A DNA stretch of 64,000 nucleotides from Methylophilus sp. 13 (GCF_015354335.1 NZ_JADKYR010000002.1:620001-684000), one strand, 5' to 3'; numbered from the stretch's first letter, positions 8,214-17,589 are shown. Notes: generated by a model not told the origin, from the letters alone. Translations and numbers: made by a program.

Positions 8214-9614
8214 TTAATGTTGATGCGGCCGACCGGCGGGCTTCTGGTTAGGATCCATCGGTTGTGGGTCCAGGCTGACCAGCGTCATTTGGTCTGCGAC
8301 CAGATATTTTTTGGCCACGGCCTGCACTTGTTCAGAGGTGACCGCCTGCACGCGTGCCGCATTGGTTTGTAGCAAGGATAAAGGGTAATGCATGGTTTCC
8401 AGCTGGCCGATCTGCATGGCCTGATAAAACATGGAGTCACGTTTGTAGACATCGGCGGCAATGACCGCGGCTTTCACTCGATGCAGCTCAGCCGGCGTGA
8501 CGCCGTTGTTTTTGACTTCTTCAATTTGTGCCCAGATCGCCTTGATCAGCGCCTCTTGCGAGACGCCTTCACTTGGCGAGGCCGCCACCTCAAATGTCGA
8601 GGTTTGACCGCGGTTGGTACTGTCATACCCCGTGTCAATTTCAAGCGCAATCGCCTGCTCACGCACCAGTTTCTGGTTGAGGCGTGACGCATCATTGCCA
8701 CTCAGAATGCTGGACAACACTTCAAGCGCATAAGGCTCCCAGTCCTGCTCGCTGTAAGCCGCCGCATTTTTGAGCGCGGGCGCGTGAAACCCCATCACAA
8801 AAAAGGGCAACTTGGCTGGCGCCTTCACAATGGCCCGGCGCTCACCAATCTGGGCGGGCTCCACCTGTGGCTTACGCACAGGTAAAGGCTTGGCCGCCAG
8901 TTTGCCAAAGTTTTTTTCAGCCAGCGCAAACACCTCCTGCGCCTTGACGTCACCGACCACCACCACTGTGGCATTATTCGGCGCATACCAGGTGCGGTAC
9001 CACTCACGGGCATCATCAGCAGTCATATTTTCAAGATCATTCATAAAGCCGACCACCGGGCGGCCATAAGGATGGGCACGATAGACCGAAGATTCAAATT
9101 GTTCGTTGACACGTGATTGCGGCTTGTCTTCAGTACGCCAGCGGCGTTCCTCTTTCACCACCTCAATCTCTTTGGCAAACTCGGCATCGGTAATCTGCAA
9201 ATGGGCCATGCGGTCTGCTTCCAGCGTAAAGGCCAGCGGCAATCTGGATTTTTCCAGTTGCTGGAAATAACAGGTGTAATCTTTGCTGGTAAAGGCGTTT
9301 TCTTTGCCGCCCGCAGCCGCAATCTGGCGGGAAAACTGCCCAGCCGGGACTTTTTGCGTGCCTTTAAACATCATGTGTTCCAGCACATGGGCGACCCCGG
9401 TTTTGCCATTCACTTCATCCAGCGAACCGGCGCGATACCAGACTTGTGAGACAACGACGGGCGCGCGATGATCTTCCTGCACAATGACTTTGAGTCCGTT
9501 TTTAAGGATTTTCTGCGCAATCTCTGCCTGTGCTTGCGCGGCATGAGCGCTCATCAGCAGGACCAGGCACAGCCCCAATCGTGGCAAGCACGCAAAAGAA
9601 TAAGATTTTTTCAT
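8214..9614 (-). CDS. M16 family zinc metallopeptidase, catalytic subunit (periplasmic)
   Basis: 466 residues from the ATG at 9612-9614, chosen because it begins a clean signal peptide (MKKSYSF, hydrophobic core, AHAAQA cleavage region). The frame extends upstream to 9683, but that part is not signal-like. The inverted zinc-binding motif HVLEH is at residues 76-80 (His76, Glu79, His80), with the third ligand in EVVKEERRWR about 75 residues later. GRAYSV-type R/Y residues are less clear here than in the partner gene. Together with the downstream non-catalytic M16 protein it probably forms a heterodimeric periplasmic peptidase. Confidence 0.92.
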   Translation of the reverse strand: MKKSYSFACLPRLGLCLVLLMSAHAAQAQAEIAQKILKNGLKVIVQEDHRAPVVVSQVWYRAGSLDEVNGKTGVAHVLEHMMFKGTQKVPAGQFSRQIAAAGGKENAFTSKDYTCYFQQLEKSRLPLAFTLEADRMAHLQITDAEFAKEIEVVKEERRWRTEDKPQSRVNEQFESSVYRAHPYGRPVVGFMNDLENMTADDAREWYRTWYAPNNATVVVVGDVKAQEVFALAEKNFGKLAAKPLPVRKPQVEPAQIGERRAIVKAPAKLPFFVMGFHAPALKNAAAYSEQDWEPYALEVLSSILSGNDASRLNQKLVREQAIALEIDTGYDSTNRGQTSTFEVAASPSEGVSQEALIKAIWAQIEEVKNNGVTPAELHRVKAAVIAADVYKRDSMFYQAMQIGQLETMHYPLSLLQTNAARVQAVTSEQVQAVAKKYLVADQMTLVSLDPQPMDPNQKPAGRPHQH

Positions 9615-9788
9615 ATCTGACTTTATGAATGATGAATAGGTTGTTTTTAGCTTGATGTGTATCGCCATGCATGTGACCGACACAGCGCGGACTAAGTTCG
9701 GAGGCCTGGCGACTCAAGTGCTCAGCTTGACGTGGCGGGAAACGTCGATTCGGCTTAAAATAGTCATATTACAGAGTTTTAGATTGCC

Positions 9789-10775
9789 ATGTTTAATCCT
9801 TTCGCCAAAAAATCCGAGCCAGCGACGCCTGCCCAACCTGAACCGACCAGCCTCAGCTGGGCGCAGCGTCTCAAAAACGGGCTGGCCAAAACCCGTCAGC
9901 AGCTGGGCGGGCAGTTAAGCGCCTTGTTTGGCGGTGGCAAGATTGATGAAGACATTTACGAAGAACTCGAAACCATCCTGCTAACTTCGGATGTCGGCGT
10001 CAGTGCCACCCAGCACCTGCTCGAACAACTGCGCAGCCGTGTCAAAAAGCATGATCTGCAAGACACCATTGCACTGAAACAGGCGTTGAAAGACACGCTG
10101 CTTGACCTGCTGACGCCCTTGCAAGTGCCGCTAGAGGTCAAGGATCACCAGCCATTTGTGATGATGATGGTCGGCGTGAATGGCGCTGGCAAAACCACCA
10201 CTATTGGCAAACTGGCCAAGTATTTGCAGGCCCAGGGCAAAAGCGTGCTGATTGCCGCAGGGGATACGTTTAGGGCCGCTGCCCGAGAACAGTTGCAGGT
10301 GTGGGGCGAGCGCAATGATGTGCACGTCATTGCCTCAGAGAGTGGCGACCCGGCGGCAGTGATTTACGATGCGGTGAACTCGGCCATGGCCAGAAAAATC
10401 GACGTGGTCATCGCCGATACCGCAGGCCGCTTGCCCACGCAATTGCACCTGATGGATGAGATTAAAAAAGTGCAGCGTGTCATCGACAAAGCGTTGCCTG
10501 GTGCGCCACACGAAATTTTGCTGGTGCTGGATGCCAACACCGGCCAGAACGCAGTCAACCAGTTAAAAGCCTTTAACGAGGCGCTCGGTGTCACCGGCCT
10601 GGCCTTAACCAAGCTGGATGGCACCGCCAAAGGCGGCGTCATTGCCGCGATTGCGCACCTGAGCCAGCAATCGGCAAGTAAGATTCCGGTGCGTTTTATT
10701 GGCGTGGGGGAAAGTATTGATGACCTGCGCCCGTTTGACGCCCATGACTTTATTGACGCCTTGATTGATGACTAG
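9789..10775 (+). CDS. ftsY: Signal recognition particle receptor FtsY
   Basis: 328 residues: a short charged N-terminal A region, the helical N domain (about residues 25-110) and the SRP GTPase G domain. GTPase motifs are GVNGAGKTTTIGK (about 129-141), DTFRAAAREQL, DTAGRLPTQ and TKLDGTAKGG, the last being diagnostic of SRP-type GTPases. FtsY docks the SRP-ribosome complex at the membrane for co-translational insertion. It heads ftsY-ftsE-ftsX, with only 2 bp to ftsE. The M16 genes lie divergently upstream, a frequent neighbourhood in proteobacteria. Confidence 0.98.
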   Translation: MFNPFAKKSEPATPAQPEPTSLSWAQRLKNGLAKTRQQLGGQLSALFGGGKIDEDIYEELETILLTSDVGVSATQHLLEQLRSRVKKHDLQDTIALKQALKDTLLDLLTPLQVPLEVKDHQPFVMMMVGVNGAGKTTTIGKLAKYLQAQGKSVLIAAGDTFRAAAREQLQVWGERNDVHVIASESGDPAAVIYDAVNSAMARKIDVVIADTAGRLPTQLHLMDEIKKVQRVIDKALPGAPHEILLVLDANTGQNAVNQLKAFNEALGVTGLALTKLDGTAKGGVIAAIAHLSQQSASKIPVRFIGVGESIDDLRPFDAHDFIDALIDD

Positions 10776-10777
10776 CC

Positions 10778-11455
10778 ATGATTGTGTTTAAAAACGTCAG
10801 CATGCGCTACCCCAATAGCGCACACCTGTTCCGCCAGGTCAGCTTCAATATAGACAAAGGCGATTTCGTGCTCGTCACCGGCCACTCTGGCGCAGGCAAA
10901 AGCACCCTGCTTAAATTGATGGCGGGCATTGAAGCGCCTTCCAGCGGCCAGATTCTGATTAATCAGCAGGATATCGGCAAACTGCATCCGAATGCCGTGC
11001 CCTATTTACGCCGCCGCTTTGGCCTGGTGTTTCAGGACCACAAACTGCTTTACGACCGCAACAGCTTTGACAACGTGGCCTTGCCGCTCAGCATCCAGGG
11101 CATCACCGGCGAAGAGGCTGCTCGCCGCGTGCGGGCAGCGCTGGATAAAGTCGGCCTGCTCAATAAAGAAAAAGCCATGCCCATCACCTTGTCCGGCGGC
11201 GAGCAACAGCGGCTCGCCATTGCGCGCGCCGTGGTCAGCCGCCCCTCGATTGTGATTGCCGATGAACCGACCGGCGGCCTTGATCAGACGGCCTCGCTTG
11301 AAATCATGCAGTTACTCAAAGCCTTTAATGAAGTGGGCGTGACCGTGGTCATTGCCATGCACGATGTCGCCCAAGTCAGCAGCATCGCTTACCGTACACT
11401 GCATATCGACCACCAAACCATTAGCACCCTGCCTGCACAGACGGCCATGTTATGA
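10778..11455 (+). CDS. ftsE: Cell division ATP-binding protein FtsE
   Basis: 225-residue ABC ATPase: Walker A GHSGAGKST (35-43), signature LSGGEQQRLAIARA, Walker B VIADEPTGGLD and a switch His in AMHDVAQ. Length and the order ftsY-ftsE-ftsX identify it. FtsEX acts at the septum, where ATP hydrolysis drives periplasmic activation of amidases through EnvC-type partners. It starts 2 bp after ftsY, so the two are translationally linked. Confidence 0.97.
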   Translation: MIVFKNVSMRYPNSAHLFRQVSFNIDKGDFVLVTGHSGAGKSTLLKLMAGIEAPSSGQILINQQDIGKLHPNAVPYLRRRFGLVFQDHKLLYDRNSFDNVALPLSIQGITGEEAARRVRAALDKVGLLNKEKAMPITLSGGEQQRLAIARAVVSRPSIVIADEPTGGLDQTASLEIMQLLKAFNEVGVTVVIAMHDVAQVSSIAYRTLHIDHQTISTLPAQTAML

Positions 11456-11465
11456 GAATGAGTGC

Positions 11466-12356
11466 ATGAAAAACTGGCTTAACCAACACACGCTGGCCTT
11501 AGACCTGGTTTTGCAGCGTTTAAAAAATCACTGGCTCAATACCCTGATTATCTGCATGGTGATTGGCATTACCGTCACCCTGCCCGGCCTGCTATTTGTC
11601 GCGCTGGATAACTTGCAGGACATGTCTGGCGCCATCAAGCAGGATGCGCAAATCAGCGTCTTTTTCAAACCGGCGACCTCCAGCAACCTGATTCAACGAT
11701 TGATCAACGATACACAAGGCCTGCCACAGGTCAAAGAGGTGCGTTATGTCTCCAAAGAAGATGCTATCGAGCAACTGTCCCAGCAGTTTTCGCAAAAAAA
11801 CTTGCTAGTTGATTTACCGCAAAACCCGCTGCCCGATGCCGTGTTCATTACCTTGACGGATACACAACCTGCCACCGTCAAACCGGTACAAACCCTGCTG
11901 CAAACCCGGCCAGAAGTCGATGAAATCGTCATTGATAGCGTGTGGATAGAACGCCTGCACTCCATGCTGCTACTGGGCAAACGCATTGCCATTATTTTTG
12001 CCAGTCTGCTCGGCATTGCCATGATTACCGTCATCAGCAACACCGTGCGCATGCAGGTTCTCACGCATGAAGCCGAGATTGAAGTCAGCCGCCTGATCGG
12101 CGCCACGCATAGCTTTATCCGGCGCCCGTTTTTGTATATGGGCGGCGCCTATGGCCTGGGCGGCGGCCTGATTGCCGTCGCACTCTTATTTGCCATTGTC
12201 TGGAACCTGCGGCAGCCGGTGCAATTGCTGGCTAACAACTATCAAAGCCATTTTCAGTTGGCTTTTCATCTGGTTCATGTGGGTGGGCTGATCTTGCTGT
12301 GTACTACTGCGATTGGGTGGATTGCCGCATTTATTGCGCTGACGCAGAAGAAATAG
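11466..12356 (+). CDS. ftsX: Cell division protein FtsX
   Basis: 296 residues from the ATG at 11466 (10 bp after the ftsE stop); a longer frame from 11352 overlaps ftsE and is not credible. It has a cytosolic N-terminus, TM1 around IICMVIGITVTLPGLLFVAL, a periplasmic domain of about 100 residues, then three more TM helices in the MacB-like arrangement of FtsX. Membrane partner of FtsE at the division site. In many proteobacteria rpoH follows ftsX directly; here a long inverted repeat follows instead and rpoH lies 36 kb away. Confidence 0.96.
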   Translation: MKNWLNQHTLALDLVLQRLKNHWLNTLIICMVIGITVTLPGLLFVALDNLQDMSGAIKQDAQISVFFKPATSSNLIQRLINDTQGLPQVKEVRYVSKEDAIEQLSQQFSQKNLLVDLPQNPLPDAVFITLTDTQPATVKPVQTLLQTRPEVDEIVIDSVWIERLHSMLLLGKRIAIIFASLLGIAMITVISNTVRMQVLTHEAEIEVSRLIGATHSFIRRPFLYMGGAYGLGGGLIAVALLFAIVWNLRQPVQLLANNYQSHFQLAFHLVHVGGLILLCTTAIGWIAAFIALTQKK

Positions 12357-12495
12357 CACGTTCATTGTGTTGATCACATTACACGCCAACAGGGCCATTT
12401 TCTAGAATACTTAAAAACTTCTTTTCTTGGCTCAGAGACCTTTCTGTCGCGATACAAGTTACTCCCGTCCTCGAGTGCTGGCTAGAATCATTCAT

Positions 12496-13042
12496 TTCGC
12501 CTTGATGGCGAGTTACTTTCTGGTGCTTGTCCCCCAGAAAGTAACCAAATAGGACGACACCCAGCCATCACGGCCTTCGGCTCCCTTGCGTTGCTCGACA
12601 AAATAAGCCGGTCACGAAACTCATCCTAGCAGCTCACACACTACGTGAGCTGCTGCGGGATTCGGACAGTCGCTCCCTCTACTCTTAATTTTGTCTCCGC
12701 TACTCAGCGTGATGGGATGGGATTTATCTCGCCAAAGTCACACTGTTGAAGTTTGAACCGTTCAAAAAAATAATTCTTTTATTCAATCCGCCAACAGTGG
12801 CAGTCGCATGGTGTTCCGGGGTCCCCATCTGCCGCGCCGAGTAGCGCAGGCAAAATAAGATGAAGCGAGCGGCTGTTCGAATCCCGCGGTGGCCTGCGGT
12901 GTGTGCAGGCCGCTAGGATGAGTTTCGCGAGCGCTTATTTTGGTGAGCAACGCAGGAAACAAGCGGAAGCTGGGGTGCACTTTCTTTTGGTTACTTTATC
13001 TTTGGGCAAGCAAAGAAAAGTAACTCGCCGAGAGGCGAAAAG
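12496..13042. repeat. Large imperfect inverted repeat with covarying hairpins (non-coding)
   Basis: Two arms of about 225 bp, 12496-12722 and 12821-13042, are imperfect inverted copies around a spacer of about 100 bp. Shared blocks include TCGCC..GGCGAGTTACTTT, TGCGTTGCTC, CAAAATAAGC, CGAAACTCATCCTAGC, GCGGGATTCG and GCTACTC. Each arm keeps two hairpins in register while their stem sequences differ. Arm 1 has AGCTCAC/GTGAGCT (12631-12651) where arm 2 has GGCCTGC/GCAGGCC (12891-12911). Arm 1 has GTTACTTTCTGG/CCAGAAAGTAAC (12512-12545) where arm 2 has a GTTACTTT..CTTTG/CAAAG..AGTAAC stem (12990-13024). Conserved pairing with changed bases suggests selection for structure. No open frame of interest crosses it. 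I recall related sequences as dispersed intergenic repeats in Beta- and Gammaproteobacteria, but could not check. Confidence 0.85.
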
Positions 13043-13162
13043 GAATGTCACACATATGCATGTCTACTAGCACAATTTGCAATTAGGTCTGATTGCAAGT
13101 GTGCAAAGGCATACAGCGCACTACTTTATCCCTACCTGGTGGTAACCAAACGACTTCGCCAA

Positions 13163-14809
13163 TTACTGCGAAACATAATTCGGCCCACTGCCCCCTTCCG
13201 GCGGTACCCAATTAATATTCTGCGTTGGGTCTTTAATGTCACAGGTTTTGCAATGGATGCAATTCTGCGCGTTGATCTGCAAGGCCTTTTCTCCGGCCTG
13301 CTCCACAAACTCATACACACCTGCCGGGCAATAGCGCTGTTCTGGGCCGGCATACTTCGGCAGATTCACGCGCACGGCCCTATCCGCAACGCCCAGTTTC
13401 AAATGGCACGGTTGCTGGTGATCGTGCGAAATATTGCATAAGCTGACCGAGCTCAGTTTATCAAAGGTCAACACGCCATCCGGTTTGGCATACACAGGCG
13501 GACGGCTATTGGCAGCCTCGGCCAAAGTCGCATGGTCTGCGCTGTCATGCTTGAGCGTCCACGGCAAGGTCACGCCCCAACTGGACAGCCACATTTCGGC
13601 GCCACCCAATACGGTGCCGCCCCAGGTGCCAAAGCGGGACAAATAAGGCTTGACGTTACGCACCGCAGACAATTCTTGCCAGACCCAGGAGGCGCGCAGT
13701 TTTTGCGGATAAGCACTCAACACTTCTGGACTGCCTTGTGCGATGGCATCAAACACGGCTTCCGCCGCCAGCATGCCGGACTTCATAGCGTAATGCGTAC
13801 CCTTGATTTTAGGCACATTGACCAGGCCTGCACTGCAGCCCAGCAACGCGCCCCCTGGGAAAGCCATCTCAGGCAATGATTGGATACCGCCTTCTGAAAT
13901 GGCACGTGCGCCATAGCTTAAGCGCTTACCGTCTTGCAGCAAAGCCTTGAGCTTGGGATGGGTTTTATAGGTCTGGAACACGTCAAAGGGGGACAAATAC
14001 GGATTGCGGTAATCCAGATGCACCACATAGCCCACGGACACCAGGTTTTCGCCATGGTGATAAATAAAGCCCCCGCCACCGTTACTGGCATCCAGCGGCC
14101 AGCCCAAGGTATGTTCAATCAGGCCTTTCTGGTGCAGCTCGGGCTTCACGCGCCAAACCTCTTTAAATCCGATGCCGTATTTGGCTGGGCTGGATGTTGC
14201 GCGTAAGCCATAACGGGCTTCAAGCTGCTTGGTCAGTGAGCCACGTGTCCCCTCGGCCACCAGCGTGTGTTTGGCGCGGATTTCGATGCCTGGGGTGTAG
14301 TTGGCGGTCGGGTTGCCTTGCTTGTCCAGACCCATATCGCCGGTAATCACGCCATTCATGCGGCCTTGATCGTCATAACTGGGCGCTTGTGCAGAGAACC
14401 CGGTATAGATTTCTACGCCCAGTGCTTCTGCCTGCGTCGCCAGCCAGCGGCAGACTTCGCCCAGACTGATGATGTAATTGCCATGGTTGCGCATCAAGGG
14501 CGGCAGTGACCACTCCGGCATGGCCCAGGCATTTTCTTCACCCAGCACCACAAAGGTATCTTTATCGACGGCGGTATTGAGCGGCGCGCCCAAGGCCTGC
14601 CAGTCAGGGAACAACTCCTGCAGGGCTTTCGGGTCCAGCACGGCACCAGAGAAAATATGGCTACCGACTTCGGCGCCTTTTTCCAGGACACACACGCCCA
14701 GCTCCTGGCCTTGCGCCTGCGCCAGTTGTTTGAGACGGATGGCTGCGGACAAGCCCGCCGGGCCTGCCCCCACAATCAGCACATCGTACTCCATGACATC
14801 TCTTTCCAT
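13163..14809 (-). CDS. Electron transfer flavoprotein-ubiquinone oxidoreductase
   Basis: 548 residues from the ATG at 14807-14809, chosen because AAGGAG lies 5 nt upstream; the frame stays open to 14830 inside the LysR gene. The FAD-binding motif VGAGPAGLSAAIRL is near the N-terminus, the ubiquinone-binding/insertion region is in the middle, and the C-terminal ferredoxin-like domain carries the [4Fe-4S] ligands in CPAGVYEF and CIHCKTCDIKDP. It ends in GGSGPNYVSQ, close to the usual end. It passes electrons from reduced ETF to the quinone pool. The gene lies 13 bp downstream of the LysR gene, and etfBA diverges from that pair, so the three ETF components are clustered. Confidence 0.97.
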   Translation of the reverse strand: MERDVMEYDVLIVGAGPAGLSAAIRLKQLAQAQGQELGVCVLEKGAEVGSHIFSGAVLDPKALQELFPDWQALGAPLNTAVDKDTFVVLGEENAWAMPEWSLPPLMRNHGNYIISLGEVCRWLATQAEALGVEIYTGFSAQAPSYDDQGRMNGVITGDMGLDKQGNPTANYTPGIEIRAKHTLVAEGTRGSLTKQLEARYGLRATSSPAKYGIGFKEVWRVKPELHQKGLIEHTLGWPLDASNGGGGFIYHHGENLVSVGYVVHLDYRNPYLSPFDVFQTYKTHPKLKALLQDGKRLSYGARAISEGGIQSLPEMAFPGGALLGCSAGLVNVPKIKGTHYAMKSGMLAAEAVFDAIAQGSPEVLSAYPQKLRASWVWQELSAVRNVKPYLSRFGTWGGTVLGGAEMWLSSWGVTLPWTLKHDSADHATLAEAANSRPPVYAKPDGVLTFDKLSSVSLCNISHDHQQPCHLKLGVADRAVRVNLPKYAGPEQRYCPAGVYEFVEQAGEKALQINAQNCIHCKTCDIKDPTQNINWVPPEGGSGPNYVSQ

Positions 14810-14822
14810 CTTTGCTCCTTCG

Positions 14823-15761
14823 TCAGGCAATGGCCGGGATATCGATCAGGTCGCTACGCGTCGCCCCTTGGGTAAACGCCTGGCAGAACGCCAGAAACTG
14901 TCGAATGCCACCGGTCTGGTATTTTTGCCTGTGCCATAAAAAATAAAAATTGCGGTGAAATTGCAAGCCGTGGTTCTCAATCGGCACCAGGCTGCCGCGC
15001 CTGAATGCATCCTTGAGGGCCAGCCGCGAAATACAGCCTATGCCAAGGCCCGATTCTACCGCGCGCTTGATCGCCTCGGTATGTTCCAGCTCCAGCGTAA
15101 TATTGAGTTTTGAATAATCCTGTTTAAAGGCGCGGTCAAAGGTCTCGCGCGTGCCTGAGCCCTTCTCGCGCACGATCCAGGGCTGTAGCAGTAAATCCGC
15201 TTTGTGGATGGGTTTGCCGCTTTGTGCCCACAATGCCAACGGATGCGTGGGCGCGGCAAAAATGACCAGTTCATCGGCAATCCAGGGCGCCACCGCAATA
15301 TCGGGATGATTGCACTCGCCTTCTATCATACCCAAATCCAGGGTGTGGTTGGCAATCTGCTCGACGATGGTCCGCGTGTTCTGCACCTGCAACTGGATGT
15401 GGCTTTGCGGATACTGCTGCAAGAACTTGGCCACCAGCAAGGTGACCAGATAATTGCCCACGGTCAGCGTCGCGCCAATCTTGAGATGGCCGTAGCCCTG
15501 CTGCCCCTGCAGCATGCGCTCAATTTCACGCGCGCGGTCCAGCAACTCGACCGCTTTGGGTAAAAGCTGCTGGCCCGCTTCATTGATGCGCAAAGACTTG
15601 CCGACCCGGTCAAACAACTGGATATCAAACTGTTTTTCCAGCTCGATCAGGGCGGTGCTGGCGGCTGATTGCGACAAGGCCAACTGGTCGCAGGCACGGG
15701 AGACGCTGCCAGTGCGGCTAATCGCGACAAAGATTTCCAGTTGCCTGAGGGTGTATTTCAT
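14823..15761 (-). CDS. LysR-type transcriptional regulator next to the ETF genes
   Basis: 312 residues. The N-terminal winged HTH is typical (MKYTLRQLEIFVAISRTGSV, then SQSAASTALIELEKQFD), followed by a LysR substrate-binding domain (about 90-295). The gene is divergent from etfB across 149 bp that contains a 12-bp AT palindrome, and is followed immediately by ETF-QO. By family habit it would act on the divergent etfBA promoter and on its own. The effector is unknown. The domain resembles CysL/CbbR-like members in length, but that is only suggestive. Confidence 0.93.
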   Translation of the reverse strand: MKYTLRQLEIFVAISRTGSVSRACDQLALSQSAASTALIELEKQFDIQLFDRVGKSLRINEAGQQLLPKAVELLDRAREIERMLQGQQGYGHLKIGATLTVGNYLVTLLVAKFLQQYPQSHIQLQVQNTRTIVEQIANHTLDLGMIEGECNHPDIAVAPWIADELVIFAAPTHPLALWAQSGKPIHKADLLLQPWIVREKGSGTRETFDRAFKQDYSKLNITLELEHTEAIKRAVESGLGIGCISRLALKDAFRRGSLVPIENHGLQFHRNFYFLWHRQKYQTGGIRQFLAFCQAFTQGATRSDLIDIPAIA

Positions 15762-15819
15762 GGAGGGGGCTGCGTGGCCGAGAGTTGCGCCGCGTCAAAA
15801 TCAATCTACAGAATAGATA

Positions 15820-15831
15820 TATAATATTATA
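15820..15831. promoter_or_regulatory. AT palindrome in the LysR-etfB divergent promoter
   Basis: Perfect 12-bp palindrome TATAATATTATA in a very AT-rich 45-bp stretch between the divergent LysR gene and etfB. It contains -10-like hexamers on both strands. It could be a regulator site, a pair of overlapping promoters, or both. Confidence 0.45.
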
Positions 15832-15910
15832 ATAATCAATTTAATAAATATTACAAGCTGGCTTAAAATGCCCGGTTACGAGTAAATACCCCAACAAAGG
15901 CAAACGTTTT

Positions 15911-16663
15911 ATGAAAGCATTAGTAGCGATCAAACGGGTCGTTGATTATAACATTCAAGTCCGCGTCAAAGCGGACGGTTCGGATGTGGATATCGAGGGC
16001 GTCAAAATGGGAGTCAATCCCTTTGATGAAAACGCCATCGAAGAAGCCATCCGCCTCAAAGAAAAAGGCATTGTCACAGAAATCGTCGCCGTCACCATTG
16101 GTGCCGCGACGCATCAGGATATCTTGCGCCATGCCCTGGCCATGGGTGTGGACCGTGTGACGCTGGTTGAAACAGCAAACAGCCTGGCACCGCTGGCCGT
16201 CGCCAAGGTGCTCAAAGCCGTGGTCGAGCGTGAACAGCCTGCATTGATCCTGCTGGGCAAGCAAGCCATTGATGATGATGCCGGCCAGACCGGCCAAATG
16301 CTGGCGGCCCTGCTCAACCTGCCACAAGCTACGTATGCCTCTCAGATCACCATTGCCGAAAATCAGGCGACCGTGGTGCGCGAGATTGATGGCGGCACGC
16401 AAACCTTGTCCGTGAGCCTGCCAGCTGTGATTACTGCTGACCTGCGCCTGAACGAGCCGCGCTACGTCAAACTGCCCAACCTGATGATGGCCAGAAAAAA
16501 ACCCATTGAAACCCTCCCGCTTGATTCGCTCAATCTGTCACTCACCCATAGTGTGCAACAACTGAAGGTCGCCGCCCCACCAGAGCGCCCAGCCGGCGTG
16601 ATGGTGAAAGACGTGAATGAATTATTGAGCAAACTGCGTACGCACGAGGGACTGCTGCCATGA
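15911..16663 (+). CDS. etfB: Electron transfer flavoprotein subunit beta
   Basis: 250 residues, family length. Begins MKALVAIKRVVDYNIQVRVK and contains VNPFDENAIEEAIRLKEKG and the AMP-binding/recognition-loop region (RHALAMGVDRVTLVE). With EtfA it forms the soluble FAD protein that collects electrons from several dehydrogenases. In Methylophilaceae ETF is the known acceptor of trimethylamine dehydrogenase; no such dehydrogenase is in this window. Overlaps etfA by 4 bp (ATGA). Confidence 0.97.
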   Translation: MKALVAIKRVVDYNIQVRVKADGSDVDIEGVKMGVNPFDENAIEEAIRLKEKGIVTEIVAVTIGAATHQDILRHALAMGVDRVTLVETANSLAPLAVAKVLKAVVEREQPALILLGKQAIDDDAGQTGQMLAALLNLPQATYASQITIAENQATVVREIDGGTQTLSVSLPAVITADLRLNEPRYVKLPNLMMARKKPIETLPLDSLNLSLTHSVQQLKVAAPPERPAGVMVKDVNELLSKLRTHEGLLP

Positions 16664-17589
16664 GAACATTGATTATTGCCGAACACGACGGCCAACATTT
16701 AAACGAACAAGTGGCACGCGCCGTGACTGCGGCCCAACACTGGCAGCAACCAGTGGATGTATTGATTGCTGCTGCACAAGCTGACGGCCTGGCCGCACAA
16801 GCCGCCGCTTTGCAAGGCGTCAGCACCGTGCTGGTTGCGACCGATGCCGCCCTGCAACACCCAACCGCAGAACACCTGGCTGCGCTGGTTGTGCCGCTGG
16901 CGGCCAATTACAGCGTGGTGCTGGCTGCGCACAGCGCTTTCAGCAAAAACGTCTTGCCACGTGTCGCAGCGCTGCTCGATGTCAACATGCTGTCTGACGT
17001 GATCGAGATCGTGAATAGCAACACCTATGTGCGTGGCATTTACGCTGGTAACGTGCTGGCAACGGTGCAAAGCAGTGATGCCAAACAAGTGCTCACCGTG
17101 CGTGCCAGTAAGTTCTCTGCCGCTGCGACTGGCGCCAATGCTGCCATTCAATCGGTGACTGCGCCAGCTGCACCAGAAGGCAGCCGCTGGGTGGCAGAAG
17201 CCTTTAACAAATCCGAGCGCCCCCCATTGGCCGCCGCTAAAGTGGTGGTCTCTGGTGGCCGTGCGCTGGGCAGTGCGGATGCATTTAAAGACGTGCTGGC
17301 CCCGCTGGCAGACAAACTGCATGCCGCCATTGGTGCCAGCCGTGCCGCGGTCGATTCCGGTTATGCCCCCAACGACCTGCAAGTCGGCCAAACCGGTGTA
17401 GTGGTCGCCCCAGAGCTGTACATCGCCGTTGGTATTTCCGGCGCCATCCAGCATGCCTATGGCATGAAAGACAGTAAAGTGGTGGTCGCCATCAATCAGG
17501 ATCCAGAAGCGCAAATCTTCAAGATTGCCGACTACGGCCTGGTGGCAGATTTGTTTGAAGCCGTGCCGCAATTGACGGCTGCGTTATAA
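16660..17589 (+). CDS. etfA: Electron transfer flavoprotein subunit alpha
   Basis: 309 residues. The C-terminal FAD domain shows [38 protein letters not shown] and [18 protein letters not shown], the diagnostic ETF-alpha FAD-binding region. The N-terminal half is Ala-rich, as usual. Its start overlaps the etfB stop by 4 bp, so the two are co-translated. The next gene, a ferredoxin-NADP reductase, is 48 bp downstream on the same strand and may be co-transcribed. Confidence 0.97.
   Translation: MRTLIIAEHDGQHLNEQVARAVTAAQHWQQPVDVLIAAAQADGLAAQAAALQGVSTVLVATDAALQHPTAEHLAALVVPLAANYSVVLAAHSAFSKNVLPRVAALLDVNMLSDVIEIVNSNTYVRGIYAGNVLATVQSSDAKQVLTVRASKFSAAATGANAAIQSVTAPAAPEGSRWVAEAFNKSERPPLAAAKVVVSGGRALGSADAFKDVLAPLADKLHAAIGASRAAVDSGYAPNDLQVGQTGVVVAPELYIAVGISGAIQHAYGMKDSKVVVAINQDPEAQIFKIADYGLVADLFEAVPQLTAAL

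Noticed and set aside
12783-12980. 65-codon minus frame inside the inverted repeat
   Set aside because: The sequence is explained by the repeat arm with paired stems; the other arm has no equivalent frame.
16699-17571. 290-codon open frame antisense to etfA
   Set aside because: It is a mirror of the Ala/Gly-rich etfA codons; etfA has unambiguous family motifs and codon structure.
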